Shown here: positions 10,620 through 22,757 of the stretch, in pieces
How positions within the stretch are numbered: the first letter of the stretch is position 1
Layout: every line of letters begins with the position of its first letter
NCBI GenBank assembly: GCA_006384855.1
Contig: VCJN01002470.1
Coordinates: 62,001 to 126,000, forward strand
Direction: 5' to 3'
Length of the DNA: 64,000 bases
Source: Tetraselmis striata
Taxonomy: Eukaryota; Chlorophyta; Chlorodendrophyceae; Chlorodendrales; Chlorodendraceae
Translations under genes and position numbers: made by a program
Notes under the pieces: model-generated
What the model was told of the DNA's origin: nothing
The model's input: only the letters and a program-made list of their open reading frames with translations
Database searches by the model: none

Positions 10620-12540
10620 GACCTGAGAAGGATATCGGCGAGCCAAGTGGACGGAACCTGACAGAACCTACGTCCTGTGTGACCTCGTCTCTAGCCCCCG
10701 AAGGATGCGCCGAAACCTGTCCATCTCCGCGAGCAGGGCCTTGCTTAGCTCTTCTATGCAACCTCCGGTCTCGATCGCCACTGGGACGAAGCGGGCGGCG
10801 CGTCTCTCGGCCAGGGCAGGTAGGGCCTGCCGTGAGCGCCGGTGCAGCATGTCGCGCTAGCCGCGGAACTTCTTTTGCGGAACTTCTTCTGCCTTGATGG
10901 CGGGCTTAACCGGTGCCATACGGTGGTTCAGGTACTGCGAGACGCTGAAGGTGTCGACCACTGACACGTCGATGTATGTGACGTCGCCGGGGGCGTGCCA
11001 GCTGCGTACGCAGGCATCGCAAGGTCGGCGGCGTTGGCCTGGGAACCTGGCCTCGCGCGCGATGCTGGAGGGAGGCACGCCTGCTTCGGTGAGTGCCTTC
11101 AGCAGAGTTTTCACCGCCGCCTCGTGCGCCTGTTGTGCGCCTCGAGCTCCACCCCCCCCCCCCCCGCCCCCCCCCCTGTTGGGCACCTGGTGGTGTGGAG
11201 CTGTGTTGCCAGTTGCTCAGGAAACCTCGTGTGTGCCACGTCCTCCGACGTCTGCCTTCGGGGGTCGCTCCCGCTCGGGATCTCCGCCAGCGAGTGGCAG
11301 CCCTCCGGGTACACCGGGAGGCCGAGGCTGAGGCGCTAGTCCGCCATTAATATATGTGCCCTCGCATTGTGCAGTCGGGGTGTGTGTGCGGTTGTATGCG
11401 AGACTCCCCCGCCTAACGACGAGAAGAAACGTGCGAGCGGGATGGCGGTAGCTGACCATGTGTATTCCGTCCTGTCCTCCAGCTGCTTCACCAGGTCGCA
11501 GTATTGGCGGACTTTGACGGCAGTGTACAGTTGCGAGAGGAGGCGGGGCCCCGGAAGGCGGTGGAGCCCTTCTGGCGGAGGTATCTTGGCCTTCAGCCCG
11601 TCTAGGACGGTGTCAACAGATACGAGTGCGTATAGGTAATATAGCTGTGCGCATTCGCCGTTGGTGGGGCGCTTTGTGCCCACGCTGATGGCCCGAGCCG
11701 CATGTGGGATGGCCATCAGCAGTGGCCGCTTGACCTCGGTGGTGATGCTGCGCGCTGTCTTGACGCTGTGGTGGCGGTGGCTCCGGTGCAGGGCCTCGCT
11801 CCACCTGTGCTGGGTGTCGGGTGGAGGCGGGGCCATCGGTATATATGGCGCGGATCTTGTCAGCCAGCGGCTTGACGGGGCCGTCCGCCAGGAGCCGCAC
11901 GCGATCCCATTGGTGAGGTAGTGCTGCTGCTAGGCCCCCGTGTTGTGCGATCTCCAGCTCCGCTTCCAGGATCACCAGGTTAAACCTCCCCAAGCACATG
12001 CCCATCCGGAGCGGGCACGTGCTTGGATCCACCACTCAGAGTAGTCCCGCATCTCCTCCTGCTTGCCCCGTGGCATGGCTGACCAGGTGGCCATCGTACT
12101 TTGATCTGCTTGCTGCATGAATGGGCGCACTGCGTCCATGTCTGCTGCTCGCATCACCTGCTGGTAGCGCCAAATGGAGCGCTGGAGGAGGCGGAGGGCG
12201 GCCTGTGGTGCGCCGGAGGAGGCCATGTCTCGGATGAGCTGGAGCAGGTGAGCGTGGATGTCCCTCCTCGAGTAGGGGCTGGAGGTCTTCTGGGGCGCCG
12301 ATGGGGACCCCTGCCACCATGATGCTGGTGCAGACCTCGATGGGGAGGATTGGCGGGTTGTCCGCCGGGGGCTCCGTGCATATTAGCCACTGGGTCTTGG
12401 CTGCGTTTGCTGACAGGCATGTGCCCTCCAGGAGCTCATCCAGGTGCGCTAGCATTGCCGTAGCTGCTGCTGCCGCATTTTATCGATTCCGCAGCCAAAC
12501 ACATCGGCCAAGCGTCCCTCTAGCAAGGATTCCACCCTAA
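10620..12540 (-). mobile_element. Decayed non-LTR retrotransposon (LINE), C-terminal half of ORF2
   Basis: On the minus strand, fragments appear in the order of a LINE polymerase C-terminus. GTCLSANAAKTQWLICTEPP is the K-T-x region after the catalytic palm, followed by a thumb motif MVAGVPIGAP. The helical segment LLQRSIWRYQQVMRAADMDA and LRMGMCLGRFNLV (an L-P-x-G-G-L-G-like motif) come next. HAPGDVTYIDVSVVDTF (the D-V...D-V-x-V motif of the tail domain) and ERRAARFVPVAIETGG (the F-V-P-x-A-x-E-T motif) end the series. Frames change several times, so the copy is dead. The catalytic YADD region and everything upstream are missing, consistent with 5' truncation. Confidence 0.75.
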
Positions 12541-12826
12541 GCCCGCCATGACGATTGGGGCCGCGCTTCTACACAAGTGCGGCATGAAGCCATGAAAACG
12601 TACGCAGCAAAACCGCCGGCATGTCTTTGGCAGCGGCGGATGATTACACAGCCGCTTGCCCATACAAAGTAAACCAGAGACACTGCCGCCAGGATTGACG
12701 AGGATTATCAAAGAAATGCAGCCCCAATGAGTGGGCGAGGGTGGGGTTGAAGAGGGGGGGGGGGGGGGGGGGGCAAAGAGGAGGGTAAGGGAGAAAAGCC
12801 CTCCAGGCCTCCGGCTGCCGCGCTGT

Positions 12827-13899
12827 CTATGTGCTGCCCATCCACCGCACGCTGAGGAGATCCACCACCTCGTCGCAGTCTAGCAGATTCTCGTCGTGCA
12901 CAAAGGACTGCCCAGCCACCGCCCAGCGGTTGCTGCCGGCCGGCGCGCGCCGCGAGGTCGCCGGCATCACCGGCACTGCGGTAGTCTCGTCCTGCAGATG
13001 CGAGGTGCGCGAGAGTGTTTGCCGCCTCGCCCCCAGCGACAGGCTGGACCCGCTAGAGCCCGACTCCTCCTCTGGGAGCTCCAGCCGGATGGTGCGTTCC
13101 GAACGCCCCCCTGCAGCATCACCCATCGGCAAGGCCCATCAGCTGCCTAGCAGCGTCCCATCATGCAACCGCACCACAGGCAGCCCAGGCAGCATGCAAA
13201 AATGTGAGCAGAAAGGATGGGAGGGGGTCGCACTGCTGACCGCCTTGCCCTTGTTGGACCGCTCCCCCCGCGCGCTGGTGCCCAGCCCCAGCATCCTCTT
13301 GAACGTCTCGTAGTCCACCCTGTAGCTTGAGTCGCTGCCGAGCACCCCGCTGAGCTCATCGCGCTGGATGGTCTCCATCTCCATCTCCTCGCAGACCTTC
13401 ATGATCTCGTCCCTGCGCAGCCGCACCGGTGGGACAACCGCAGTGGTCAGTCAGTCAGTGTTGCACACATCCCGCCAAAGAACTTCATCACAGACGATGA
13501 GGCATGTAAATGATAAACAAATACTCCCACGGAAATATTTATAGACTGTATCGGCAAGCAGGAAAAGCCACGCAGGAAGCGGAGTGAGACATGCACTGCC
13601 AGAGAGAGAGGAAGAGAGGGGAAGGAGAGGGAGAGGCAGAGAGGGCATGCGTCAGACTACACGCAGCAGGTGTATCGGCGGAGCCCGCACGGCGTCAGGT
13701 ATCCGGATTTGTCCTTGTCTATAAAGTCGAACGCCTCCCTCAGCCGGTTGTTTGTCAGCATGTCCTGCTCCTTCAGCGCGGTTGCGATGAACTCCTCAAT
13801 GTTGAGCAGCCCATCCTGCGACAGGTCGACAGCCTGGGCAACGGTTGGAAGCCGGTCAGCAGGTGTATCCAAGGATCATCAAATGGCGAAGAAGGGGAG

Positions 13900-13930
<31 letters not shown>

Positions 13931-15634
13931 GACACGAAGGAGAGTCAAGCTAAGGCAAGAGCAGTCGGTAGCACTTTGCATCCGAGCATTGCTGTGGGTG
14001 TGGGGGCGATTTTTCCGCAGCACGCTGCTGGCATGCAGGCAGGCAGGCACAACAAGGCCACGCTTGCCTCAAGCAGGTGCGCCAGCTCCTCAGCGTTGTA
14101 GCTGCAATCGTTGCGCTTCAGGCCGTGCTGCAGCTCCTCAAAGGTGATGTAGCCGCTGTTGTCCTTGTCCAGCTCCTTGAAGTGCGCGCGCAGCGACTCC
14201 ATCTCGTGCGGCTTCACGAGCTTGGCCACCACCAGCGCCACCATCTGACGCGCGCAGTTGGGAGGGCCGGTCAGCGGTAATCGTGCACTTTTTTTGTCAA
14301 TGGATCGGAGCGGAAAGGCGGCGAAACAGACCTGCTGGAAGCGGTTGGCATGCGCAAAGTCCTTCAAGTCCTGCAGCAGCTGCCGCCCCGAAAGGTTGGG
14401 GAGGCTGCCTCCCAGCATGATGTCGCAGAAGCCCTTGATTGGCGACACCACAGCGCGGGTGAGATGATGGCAGCGAATTGTGTCAGAATCGCAGCCGTGG
14501 AGGGGCAGTCAAGCGCACACGCACACATGTCCTCGCGTGCTGGTGCTAGGAGCAAGAGGGGGCGGGCACACCTGCAGCGTGATGGAGCCTGCGGGGCAGT
14601 TGGAGCATTGCGGGAGCTGCGCCACCTGGTTGGAGAGGCACGGCGCACGTGATCAAGAACGGGGCAGGGAGGGGATCTGTCGCGGCTGGCACATGTGTAC
14701 TCCCGTCAGTAGCAGTGCAGACCCGCATGGGCAGCTGCCTCACCAGGTCCTGCATCAGAGCCACCGGAACGTCGATGTTGCAGTGCCACAGCGCGTTGCA
14801 GATCTCGTCAGGGGACACGTAGCCGTTGCCGTCCTTGTCCAGGAAGTCGAAGATGTCATGCAGCGTCTGCGTCGTGAAGACCGTGCTGCGGTTGACCGCG
14901 GCGGCGATGAACTCCTCGTAGCCGATCGACCCCTTCTCCCCCATGTCCAGCGCGTCCATCAGGTTGTTCACCTCCGAGTTGTCCATGCTCAGCCCAGCTA
15001 TCTTCAGGCCCTCCTGCAGCTCATCCAGCGTGACCTGCCCGTCCTTGTCCAGGTCCAGAGCCTCAAACGTCTTCTTCAGGTTGGCGATGCGCTCCGGCAC
15101 AAGGCAGTTGGCGGCAATGTTGAGCCTGCAGATCGAGCCGCAGAGGAGGAGGGCGCTCAGTTTCCGTTGAGACAAAGGGTTGGGTGGTCAGGGAGGGGAC
15201 CTGGGCATGTCCGCCCTTGTTTTTGTTGGGTGGGGGGGGGGGGGGGGGGGGGTGCTCATTGGCGGCGCTTACATCAGCCGCTTCAACCGTGTTGTTTTGG
15301 TGAAATTGTTCAGTCGCTTCACCACGAGGCCGTCCAGCAGGTTGCCCTGGTCGCCAGCCATCTACCGCAACCACATACAGGCGTGAGCTGGGAACACAGC
15401 AGAGATACTGCAGAAGGGGGACAGGTAGACAGAACTGGCTGCGCTGCGCCGGGCTGGGCTGGGCTGGGGGACACGCTGGCTCGGCGCACCCGAATCCAGG
15501 GGTGCTTGAGCGCCTCAGTGGCGGACAGCCGGGTGCTATCATTGCGGTCCAGAAGTCTGCAGGTTTCGACCACGGCAGCAATGAACGCAACTTTAACCTC
15601 CCCCCCCAAAAGCAAACACAGACACACGCACACA

Positions 15635-15681
<47 letters not shown>

Positions 15682-18600
15682 GGGGCGGACCCAGCCTCCC
15701 TTCCAGCACCCAACGCCACATCATGCTTGGGCATGGCGTGGGGCGGCCTACTTGGACATGAAGTCCTTGCACATGGGCGAGATGCGGTGCCAGGGGGCCG
15801 ACTTGAGGTCGATGGGGGTGTTGATGACGGCCTTGAAGATGTCGCGGTCGGTCTCGCCCCAGAAGGGCGGCGTCCCAGACAGCAGGATGTAGATGATGAC
15901 GCCCGCACTCCACACGTCCACCTGCTTGCTGTAGCCGCCCTGTCAGCGCCAGCCGCGCCGTCCCACCCAGGGATAATAAGTACAGCGCACCGGCGGCCGG
16001 CAGAGTCGTGCCACCATTGTGCCCAGAATCGTGCTACGCGGGTAACCACAGACATCAGCATGATGCGCTCATGTCATAGATAGTCATGCCATGAAACAGC
16101 AATACCTAATTGTGAAAGCGCACAACCATGCGCCTTTTCCCCGCAGAGCCGGCGGCCGACGCTCGTGGTTCACCCCCCCCCCCCCCCCCAGCATTAGGGT
16201 TTTTCAACCTAGCTACACGAAATAGTGTGATCGCGGTGTACTCCCCTCGCGCTCATTAGCCGCCGCAGTGATGAGAACGCTTCAGATAAAGACCTGCCCT
16301 GCCTGTCAGAGGTCAGACACAGATGAAACTATCGCAACTACTAAGGTTGCATTCGAGCCCAATGTGAGCCTTGCCATACATCGGGTTCTTAATACAGGTG
16401 CGACGGCACCTGTGACTGTTTCACTAGATATTTAAAATAATTGTGTTGCTACATTACCGTATAGATACCGCAGAAGTTTTTCGGATTGGCAAGGGGGGGG
16501 GTACATAATACCAATTCATTGTGAGCATGGCGGTCAATTAAATGCCGGGGGGGGGGGGGGGGGGGGCTATTGTTTCCTGCTATGGCAGGGGTATTAGAAC
16601 ACATAGCGACTATTTCAATGCCATTGTCCAGGATTGCGGTTTCTCACTTGCTCAGCATCCGCTGACGGCATATAGTCATTGGCCTGCGGACTATTTCCAG
16701 TTAAAATACGGTCGACATATATACGCTAAAGTACTGAAACGAATATATCAGTATAATAGCAAGAATAAATTACATGGCGGGGGCGCTCAGCCATTAACAT
16801 ACCACCTGGCGGGCCTTATGACAGGGGTCTCAAAACAACATAAAAACGCCAATCCAATAAAATTTTATAGTGTCAAACTACTGAGACCACGGTGAACTTA
16901 CCTTGTCGCATGTTGACTCCTTTGCTGTATGCTGTCATTGCCACTTCACAATATCATGAATGCAGTATTAATATGAATAGGATGGTCATGGCGAAATCAC
17001 CTTTCAGGAAGATTTGATTTACTTTCCTACATGTTTTCGGTGTTCAGTGAATACCAAGATATTTTCTCTATGATCTTGGCAGTAGTGCATCTTTAACACC
17101 TGGGATTATAAAACCATTCAGGATGGCACAGTCTTGTGATCAATGCAGCAGTCAACTCCTTGCAGCCAGGTGGGAAGAGGGGGGTAGGGGGGGGGGGGGG
17201 GGTTACCTTGAGCACTTCCGGCGCCACATAGTACGAGCTGCCCACCACCTGGTTCATCTTCTTCTCCACGCCGCCCTTGCTGGGCACAAAGGTGGAGAGC
17301 CCGAAGTCGATGGCGCGCAGGTCGTTGGATGGAAAGGGCGCCCCCTTCCGCACCTTCTCCTTCAGAAGAAAGTTCTCCGGCTTGAGGTCTGCACCGCGGC
17401 CCGAGGCGGCGGCATGTCAGGGGGTGGCCCCACACCGGGCTCAGGGCGAAGTGGCCAAGGGGAGGGCAGGGCAGGTGACGCACCGCGGTGAACAATCCCG
17501 TTCTCGTGGCAGAACTCGATGACCTGCGGGGGTGGGCGCAGCCCGAGAGACGGGGGAGAGGAGGGAGAGAACGAGGGCATGTCAGGGTTTATGGCTTAGG
17601 GTTTGAAACCCTGGGCGATACAGGGATGGCTATTTTGTTTTGTGGGGGGGGGGGGGGGGGGGGGGACCTCCAGGATGACGCGCGCGATGTCCGCCGCCTC
17701 GCCCTCGGTGAACTTCCCCCTGCGTGCAGCGCCCGGGCGGAGAGTGAAGGTATGCCTGGGTAGGTGGGGGATGCCAGATAACCTGCGCAGAGGGCGCCAC
17801 GCCCGTGATGCTGCCTGGCGCACCTCTCGATGATCGCGTTGAACAGCTCCCCGCCGCGGCAGACCTCCATGATGAGGAACACCTGTCAGAGCGCGGACGC
17901 CACAGCCCGCTGTCAGCACCTGCCGCCCAGCCCCCGCCGCTGCCACAAGCACCGCTGCCTCACCGCCGCCTCGCCCTGGCGCACCTTCGAGCGGTCCTCC
18001 CACACCTCGCGCAGCCCTATCACATTCTTATGCTGAGACAGCAGCTGCATGATGGCCACCTGAAGCCCCACAGCGGCAGATTCAGGCGCCCGCCACACTG
18101 CTGCCCCCCCCCCCCCCCCCCCCTCTCCACCTCGATCCTTCAATGCTGCCTGCTCGAGGCTCAGGGTGGGTAGCACACCTCGTTCACAAAGTCGTGCCTC
18201 TTGAAGTGGGACCTGCACATGTGCGTTCCAGCAGGATGAGCGCCGGCTCACGCGATGGTAAGATGCGCAGGGGATGTGAAAGAGGGGGGGGGGGGGGGGG
18301 GGGGGGGCAAGCAGAGGAGGGGGTCAAACCTGAGCTTGGAGATGGCCTTACAGGCCCAGATCTCGCCGGTGATGGTGTCGGTGACGAGGTAGGTGGTGCC
18401 ATAGTGCCCCTTGCCAAGCTCTTTCCCGAAACGGTACCTGATGCGTGGGTCCTACACGCACACCGGGCCAGCCATTTCGGCTGTCAGCTGGTGCCTCCCC
18501 CCCCCCCCCCCAATACACACACAAGTAGCGCCCCTTTCCTTGCCGACCATGTCCCTTCCACCCCCTCCCCTTCCTGCGCGCGGAATTGCCAAGGCCACAC

Positions 18601-19068
18601 CCGGTTGTACCACGCCACGCGCCCGATCTCCCGCCGCTGCAACCCGCCACCGCTGCGGTGGCTGCTTGACATGGAGCTCCCCGCAGCAGAGTCGTTGCTG
18701 GCGCCTGATGTGGATGCGGTCGCGGCGGCGCCCTCCGCGCCGAGCCGTGGGCAGGAGCCTCCCCCCGCCAGCGCGCTTTTGCCGTTGCCCGCACCGCCAC
18801 CGCTGGGCTCGTGGGGTCCCAGATTCGGCACCGTCATCGCCTTGCGATGGAGAGGTAGCAACGGCGGCGGTGGCGCGGTGAGTGGATTGGGAGCAAAGTC
18901 ACCCTGGGGGCTAATATTCGCAGCCTCCAGCAGGCTGCGCGGCGTTGGCGGCACGAAGTAGCTGCGTCCCTGGTCCGGCTCCTGCTGGTCTACCCTGGAG
19001 TCACTGCTGTTTTCGCTAGTCGGCGAGGACACGGTCAGCTTGTTCCGCTTGGACGTGAGGCGCACCAT
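12827..19068 (-). CDS. CDPK: Calcium-dependent protein kinase with two calmodulin-like domains
   Basis: Serine/threonine kinase activated by calcium through fused EF hands. Exons on the minus strand: 19068-18601, 18451-18330, 18212-18179, 18059-17985, 17882-17824, 17719-17668, 17523-17484, 17388-17207, 15939-15751, about 15556-15490, 15361-15273, 15125-14744, then about five to seven more down to the stop at 12827; roughly 900 residues. The Ser-rich N-terminus (156 residues) lacks a Met-Gly myristoylation start. Kinase motifs: [58 protein letters not shown]. Then comes a junction helix ([18 protein letters not shown]) and EF hands: [12 protein letters not shown] intact, [12 protein letters not shown] degenerate, [12 protein letters not shown] intact, the fourth without acidic residues. 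A second junction ([20 protein letters not shown]) precedes [24 protein letters not shown] and [12 protein letters not shown], all intact, and an eighth degenerate hand. The tail is [22 protein letters not shown]. Last-exon borders and the 15556 acceptor are uncertain. Confidence 0.9.
15638..15680. repeat. (CA)n microsatellite in a CDPK intron
   Basis: An uninterrupted CA run of about 43 bp on the plus strand (TG on the sense strand), between the exons ending at 15751 and starting near 15556. Confidence 0.95.
16080..17100. other. CDPK: Large AT-richer CDPK intron
   Basis: The intron 17206-15940 is by far the largest of the gene and AT-richer than its surroundings, while the exons on either side join in phase (…VAPEVLK then [11 protein letters not shown]). 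It holds C/G homopolymers at about 16176-16189 and 16549-16566 and no recognisable gene. It may be an old insertion. Confidence 0.6.
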
Positions 19069-20023
19069 ACCTGCTGGAAGCCGGGGTGGGGCGGTGTGGG
19101 GGGCTGCCGGGTCAGCACACGTTGCATGGGCGGGCGGGGTGGCACAGCCGGCATATGGCGCGTGTGGGGAACACGCTACCGCATTGCCTGGAGGCGAGCG
19201 TGCGCAGCAGCCGCTGGGGTGTGAGCAGCGCGCTGATGCGCCTACACTTGTGGGTGTCGGCTTCGCCTCCTCTTGTTTGGGTAGGACCCTCCCAAACCAG
19301 TGCAGGCAGTGCCGGAAAGGGGGGGGGGGGGGGGGGGAGTAGGGGGGCCCAAAGGAGGCGGAAGGCTGGTGGGAGGTGAAGAATCGTCGCCACAGAAGAC
19401 AGGACGTCATCACACAGTGCCAAATATAGCAGAGAGGATGGCACCGCACAGCACCGGCGGGCCATGACGCCTACCAACAGACGAGCCGACCTACTGATCA
19501 ACAGACGTACAACGCCGCTCGGGGAACATGCGTGAAGAGGCACAGGGTTCAGGGAAGGCCTCTCTATGAGGCCGCCCTACCGCATCCCGCCCCCATCTAA
19601 CCTCTCCGCCTGTCTAGAGCAGGAGACCGAAGACTGCTCATAAGCACGAGCCGCCATGCCGCACACCGAGATACATAAATAACAGATGCACATACCCACC
19701 CACCCCCTCCGTGCTCAAGTAACGATAGCACTAGTGGTCCTACGGACCCTGGTGACAGATCCGGGCGTGATCAGGTCGGCTGTGAAGCTGAAACTAGGGT
19801 AAGGCGTTGCGTGAGGGGACGCTGGAGGGAAGAGGGGGGGGAGGTGGGGGCACAGTGGCTGCTGTGCGCTTTGCGGGCGGCTGGTCGGAGGCATACCGGA
19901 TGCTGCCCACGGCTACGCCGGCGCGCTGCCTATCCGAAAACTGTCGGACACTCGCGGCCAGCCTTTGTATCCGTCTGCGCTAACTAGGCTGCTGGTGTCC
20001 AAGGTGCCCGACCGCCGGCGCCG
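19069..20023. other. Upstream region of the CDPK gene
   Basis: Presumed 5' UTR and promoter for the minus-strand kinase. A poly-G run lies at about 19320-19337. No convincing TATA box or further exon was found. GC content falls toward 19650-19730. Confidence 0.4.
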
Positions 20024-20375
20024 ATATGTGTCGGCCGACGCGGCGCCGCGCCGTCAAGCCGGTGGCGGGGTCGAGCGGCGCAGCACGCCCCGATCACAGA
20101 TGCCGGTGATAGACGAGTAGTCGCTCTAGGGCTTTTAAACGACCCTCATCCGTCCACGCTGCGGGTTTTCTCATGCCCGCCGCACCGCGTGGGAGACAAG
20201 GCGGACTAATCCTTACATAATCCTTAACTACACGCATGGACTATACAACACGCAGGGACTATTGCGAGATTCGGGTGGTTTCCTGATCGCCTTTTGCAGC
20301 TAGCTGATGATTATTACGAGATAGTCGCCATGCACGCAGGGATTTTACCCTCAGCATCGTCCGCGCCGACTCTTC
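20024..20375 (+). repeat. Direct repeat R1 (end of a truncated element copy)
   Basis: About 350 bp starting TATGTGTCGGCCGACGCGGC and ending CCGCGCCGACTCTTC, nearly identical to R2 at 21982-22345. It stops exactly where the next element begins (GATCTAAACGTGTTTATGGG at about 20377). The simplest reading is the 3' end of a preceding copy of the same element, so the two copies stand in tandem. Confidence 0.85.
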
Positions 20376-22345
20376 TGATCTAAACGTGTTTATGGGGTTT
20401 CCTAACGGACTATAGCTGTCCTAGTGCGACCCGTACGGTCTGTAGTGGTTTGAAGCCGTTACCATCGGGGTTTGGTACGGGCTACCCCATCGCCCGCGAG
20501 CCCTGCGCTCCCGGCCGGGGAGCTACTTAGGACAGCCACCAGCAGCTCGTCTGCGATCTTCCAGCTCGCTGCCTTCGGCAGCGGCTTCGCGTACTTGTGC
20601 GCGCGAGGGTCACTGAGGCTGAACAAGTCCGCACCGAGGTTCATCCACCCGGTAGTGAGTCGTCGTGCCGCGCACATGCGTTACAATATCAGGCAGCGAC
20701 AGACAGCCCCTCGGTAGTGTGGTTTTCCCTACTCGTGCGCCCGAGGTCGTTTTCCGTTTTTGCCCTGGCTTTGCAGCTGGGACGTTTTCGGATGGTGATG
20801 CGCACGGCAAGGAATTGGAGCTGGGGGGTCCCCGTTGGGGGGGTTTAAACCTCAACACCCGAAGTCGAGTCGCAATACAGGCCTTCGGGGCTCCCGCAGT
20901 GGAGCGCCCTCTCGCAGTAGTCAACTCTTGAGGTTTAGGTGAGGTGGACGCGCTCGGCACCATGGCCGCTGCTCGTCACGGTTGTCAACGACGACAACTA
21001 CGCTCACCGCAACAAATCGGCGCGGACGGAGGAGGACGTCCGTGTCGTCGGGGCGACCACTTGTTGTCCCGCAAGACACTGCAACCCAGTCCCCGTGTCC
21101 TCGCAGCTGGGCGCCGTGGCATCAACGGTCGTTACATGCTGTGGTTTTCCGGAACTACTCGCGTAATTGGCTTGTTACATGGGTGGCGCCGCTCACGCGC
21201 CGGTGTTTTGAGAGGGCTCGTTGCCCTCGCCCCAATGAAGCGTCAGCAACGTTTGCTGTGGTCGCAGTGGGAGGCGTTTGTGCGGCTCGTGCCGATGCGT
21301 CTCCGACGTCTCCTACTCCAACGTCGTCGTCACAAGGACCACGACAACCTGCAGCTGCCCGCCGGGGGGCAGCTCTACCACCTGGCGTGCCTGGCGTCTC
21401 GTGGTGTACGTAACTACCCTTGGCCAACTCTGGGTTTGGGACTTCGGCGGCCGTCGCTGGTGCAGCAGCAGCGGCCGCCTCGTCGTCACCCTCGCTCCGA
21501 CATCATTGGCATCGTTACGGGCCGGCATAGGCTACAAGGGCCTCTACCCCGGCCAACCCGCTTCCAACGTCACGGCAACGCATCCGTGACAACACGAGCT
21601 GCCCGCCGGGGGACAGCTCCGCCACCTAACGTGACTTGTGCGTTTCGTGGCATCATCCTAAGCCTACGCTTTGTGGGTTGGTCAGCAGCCGTCGATGGTG
21701 CAGCAACGGCGGTCGGCTCACCGCTCTCCGCGAAGAAAGACCCACGGCGACAGCTAACCGAGTCGGCGGGTCTTCTGCGACGTCGCCGACAACCGACCCC
21801 GACACACCTGAACCGGTACGGCACGACCACACAGGGTTCCACATTTCCGCGCCCTCAGCGTTGTGCGTTTCACCCGCCGCTCTTCGCGCAAGGGGGCGAA
21901 ACAACCACCGCTGGTGATGACGGCAGCAGTACATCGCTGTCATCGCGAGTTGTTGCGTGTCCACCCCTCGTAACGTGCCGGTATGTGTCGGCCGACGCGG
22001 CGCCGCGCCGTCAAGCCGGTGGCGGGGTCGAGCGGCGCAGCACGCCCCGATCACAGATGCCGGTCATAGACGAGTAGTCGCTCTAGGGCTTTTAAACGAC
22101 ATAGGGGGCGGAAAAAAAAGTGGGCCCTCATCCGTCCACGCTGCGGGTTTTCTCATGCCCGCCTCACCGCGTGGGAGACAGCAAGGCGGACTAATCCTTA
22201 CATAATCCTTATCTACACGCAGGGATTATTACGAGATTCGGGTGGTTTCCTGATCGCCTTTTGCAGCTAGCTGATGATTATTACGAGATAGTCGCCATGC
22301 ACGCAGCGGGGATTTTACCCTCAGCATCGTCCGCGCCGACTCTTC
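20376..22345 (+). mobile_element. Non-autonomous DIRS/TOC1-like element, copy A
   Basis: It begins GATCTAAACGTGTTTATGGG, the same terminus as the Gag-recombinase element at 22458 and the minus-strand copy at 54346. Its first 210 bp end in the hairpin CGCTGCCTTCGGCAGCG (about 20570-20586), as in copy B. The body encodes no recombinase or polymerase. A 377-codon frame at 20944-22077 and its overlapping frames are shared, with changes, by copy B (MDALGTMAAARHGCQRR occurs in both), but composition is low-complexity Ala/Arg/Pro and no domain is seen. R2 (21982-22345) forms its right end. Inferred to be mobilised in trans. Confidence 0.6.
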
Positions 22346-22457
22346 CGCCCAGTATTGTACGGGTAGCAATCCTTACAGCCCAGCATGTTCGAATATGAGA
22401 TACAAATGTTCGGGAGAATATATATACTTACATGAGCTAGCAGCAGAAGGCGATATT

Positions 22458-22643
22458 GATCTAAACTAGTTTATGGGGTTTCCCTCCTTGCCCTAACCGC
22501 TTTTAAGCTACAAGTGCTGCTCAGTGGTACGGGAACTAGGCATCGGTTGTTGCGCCCTTTTTGGGTGCAACACGAGTAGACATAAAAGCAGCCAGAACAG
22601 CTGAGCCTGCCATCTTCCAGTTTTCGCTGCGTTCCACGCAGCG
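22458..22643 (+). repeat. Split repeat A1 of the Gag-YR element
   Basis: 186 bp, starting GATCTAAACTAGTTTATGGG and ending in the hairpin CGCTGCGTTCCACGCAGCG. Copy A2 at 25361-25546 has the same length and ends at the same base of the hairpin. Confidence 0.9.
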
Positions 22644-22757
22644 ATGTAAAAACTGTCTCGTAACCAGTTGCGAGCAAGGTCACCTCAGGTTGTTCAAGAC
22701 CACAGCCGGCTCGCCATCCGAGTGTGATATTCTCGTCCGTACGTCCGTGCGTTACTA

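Noticed and set aside
14480..15892. 470-codon plus-strand ORF
   Set aside because: It lies antisense over kinase exons whose minus-strand translation has clear EF-hand and kinase motifs; GC-rich codon bias opens the opposite strand.
16542..16895. 117-codon ORF in the large kinase intron
   Set aside because: Begins in a poly-G run, has no motif, and sits within an intron whose flanking exons join in phase.
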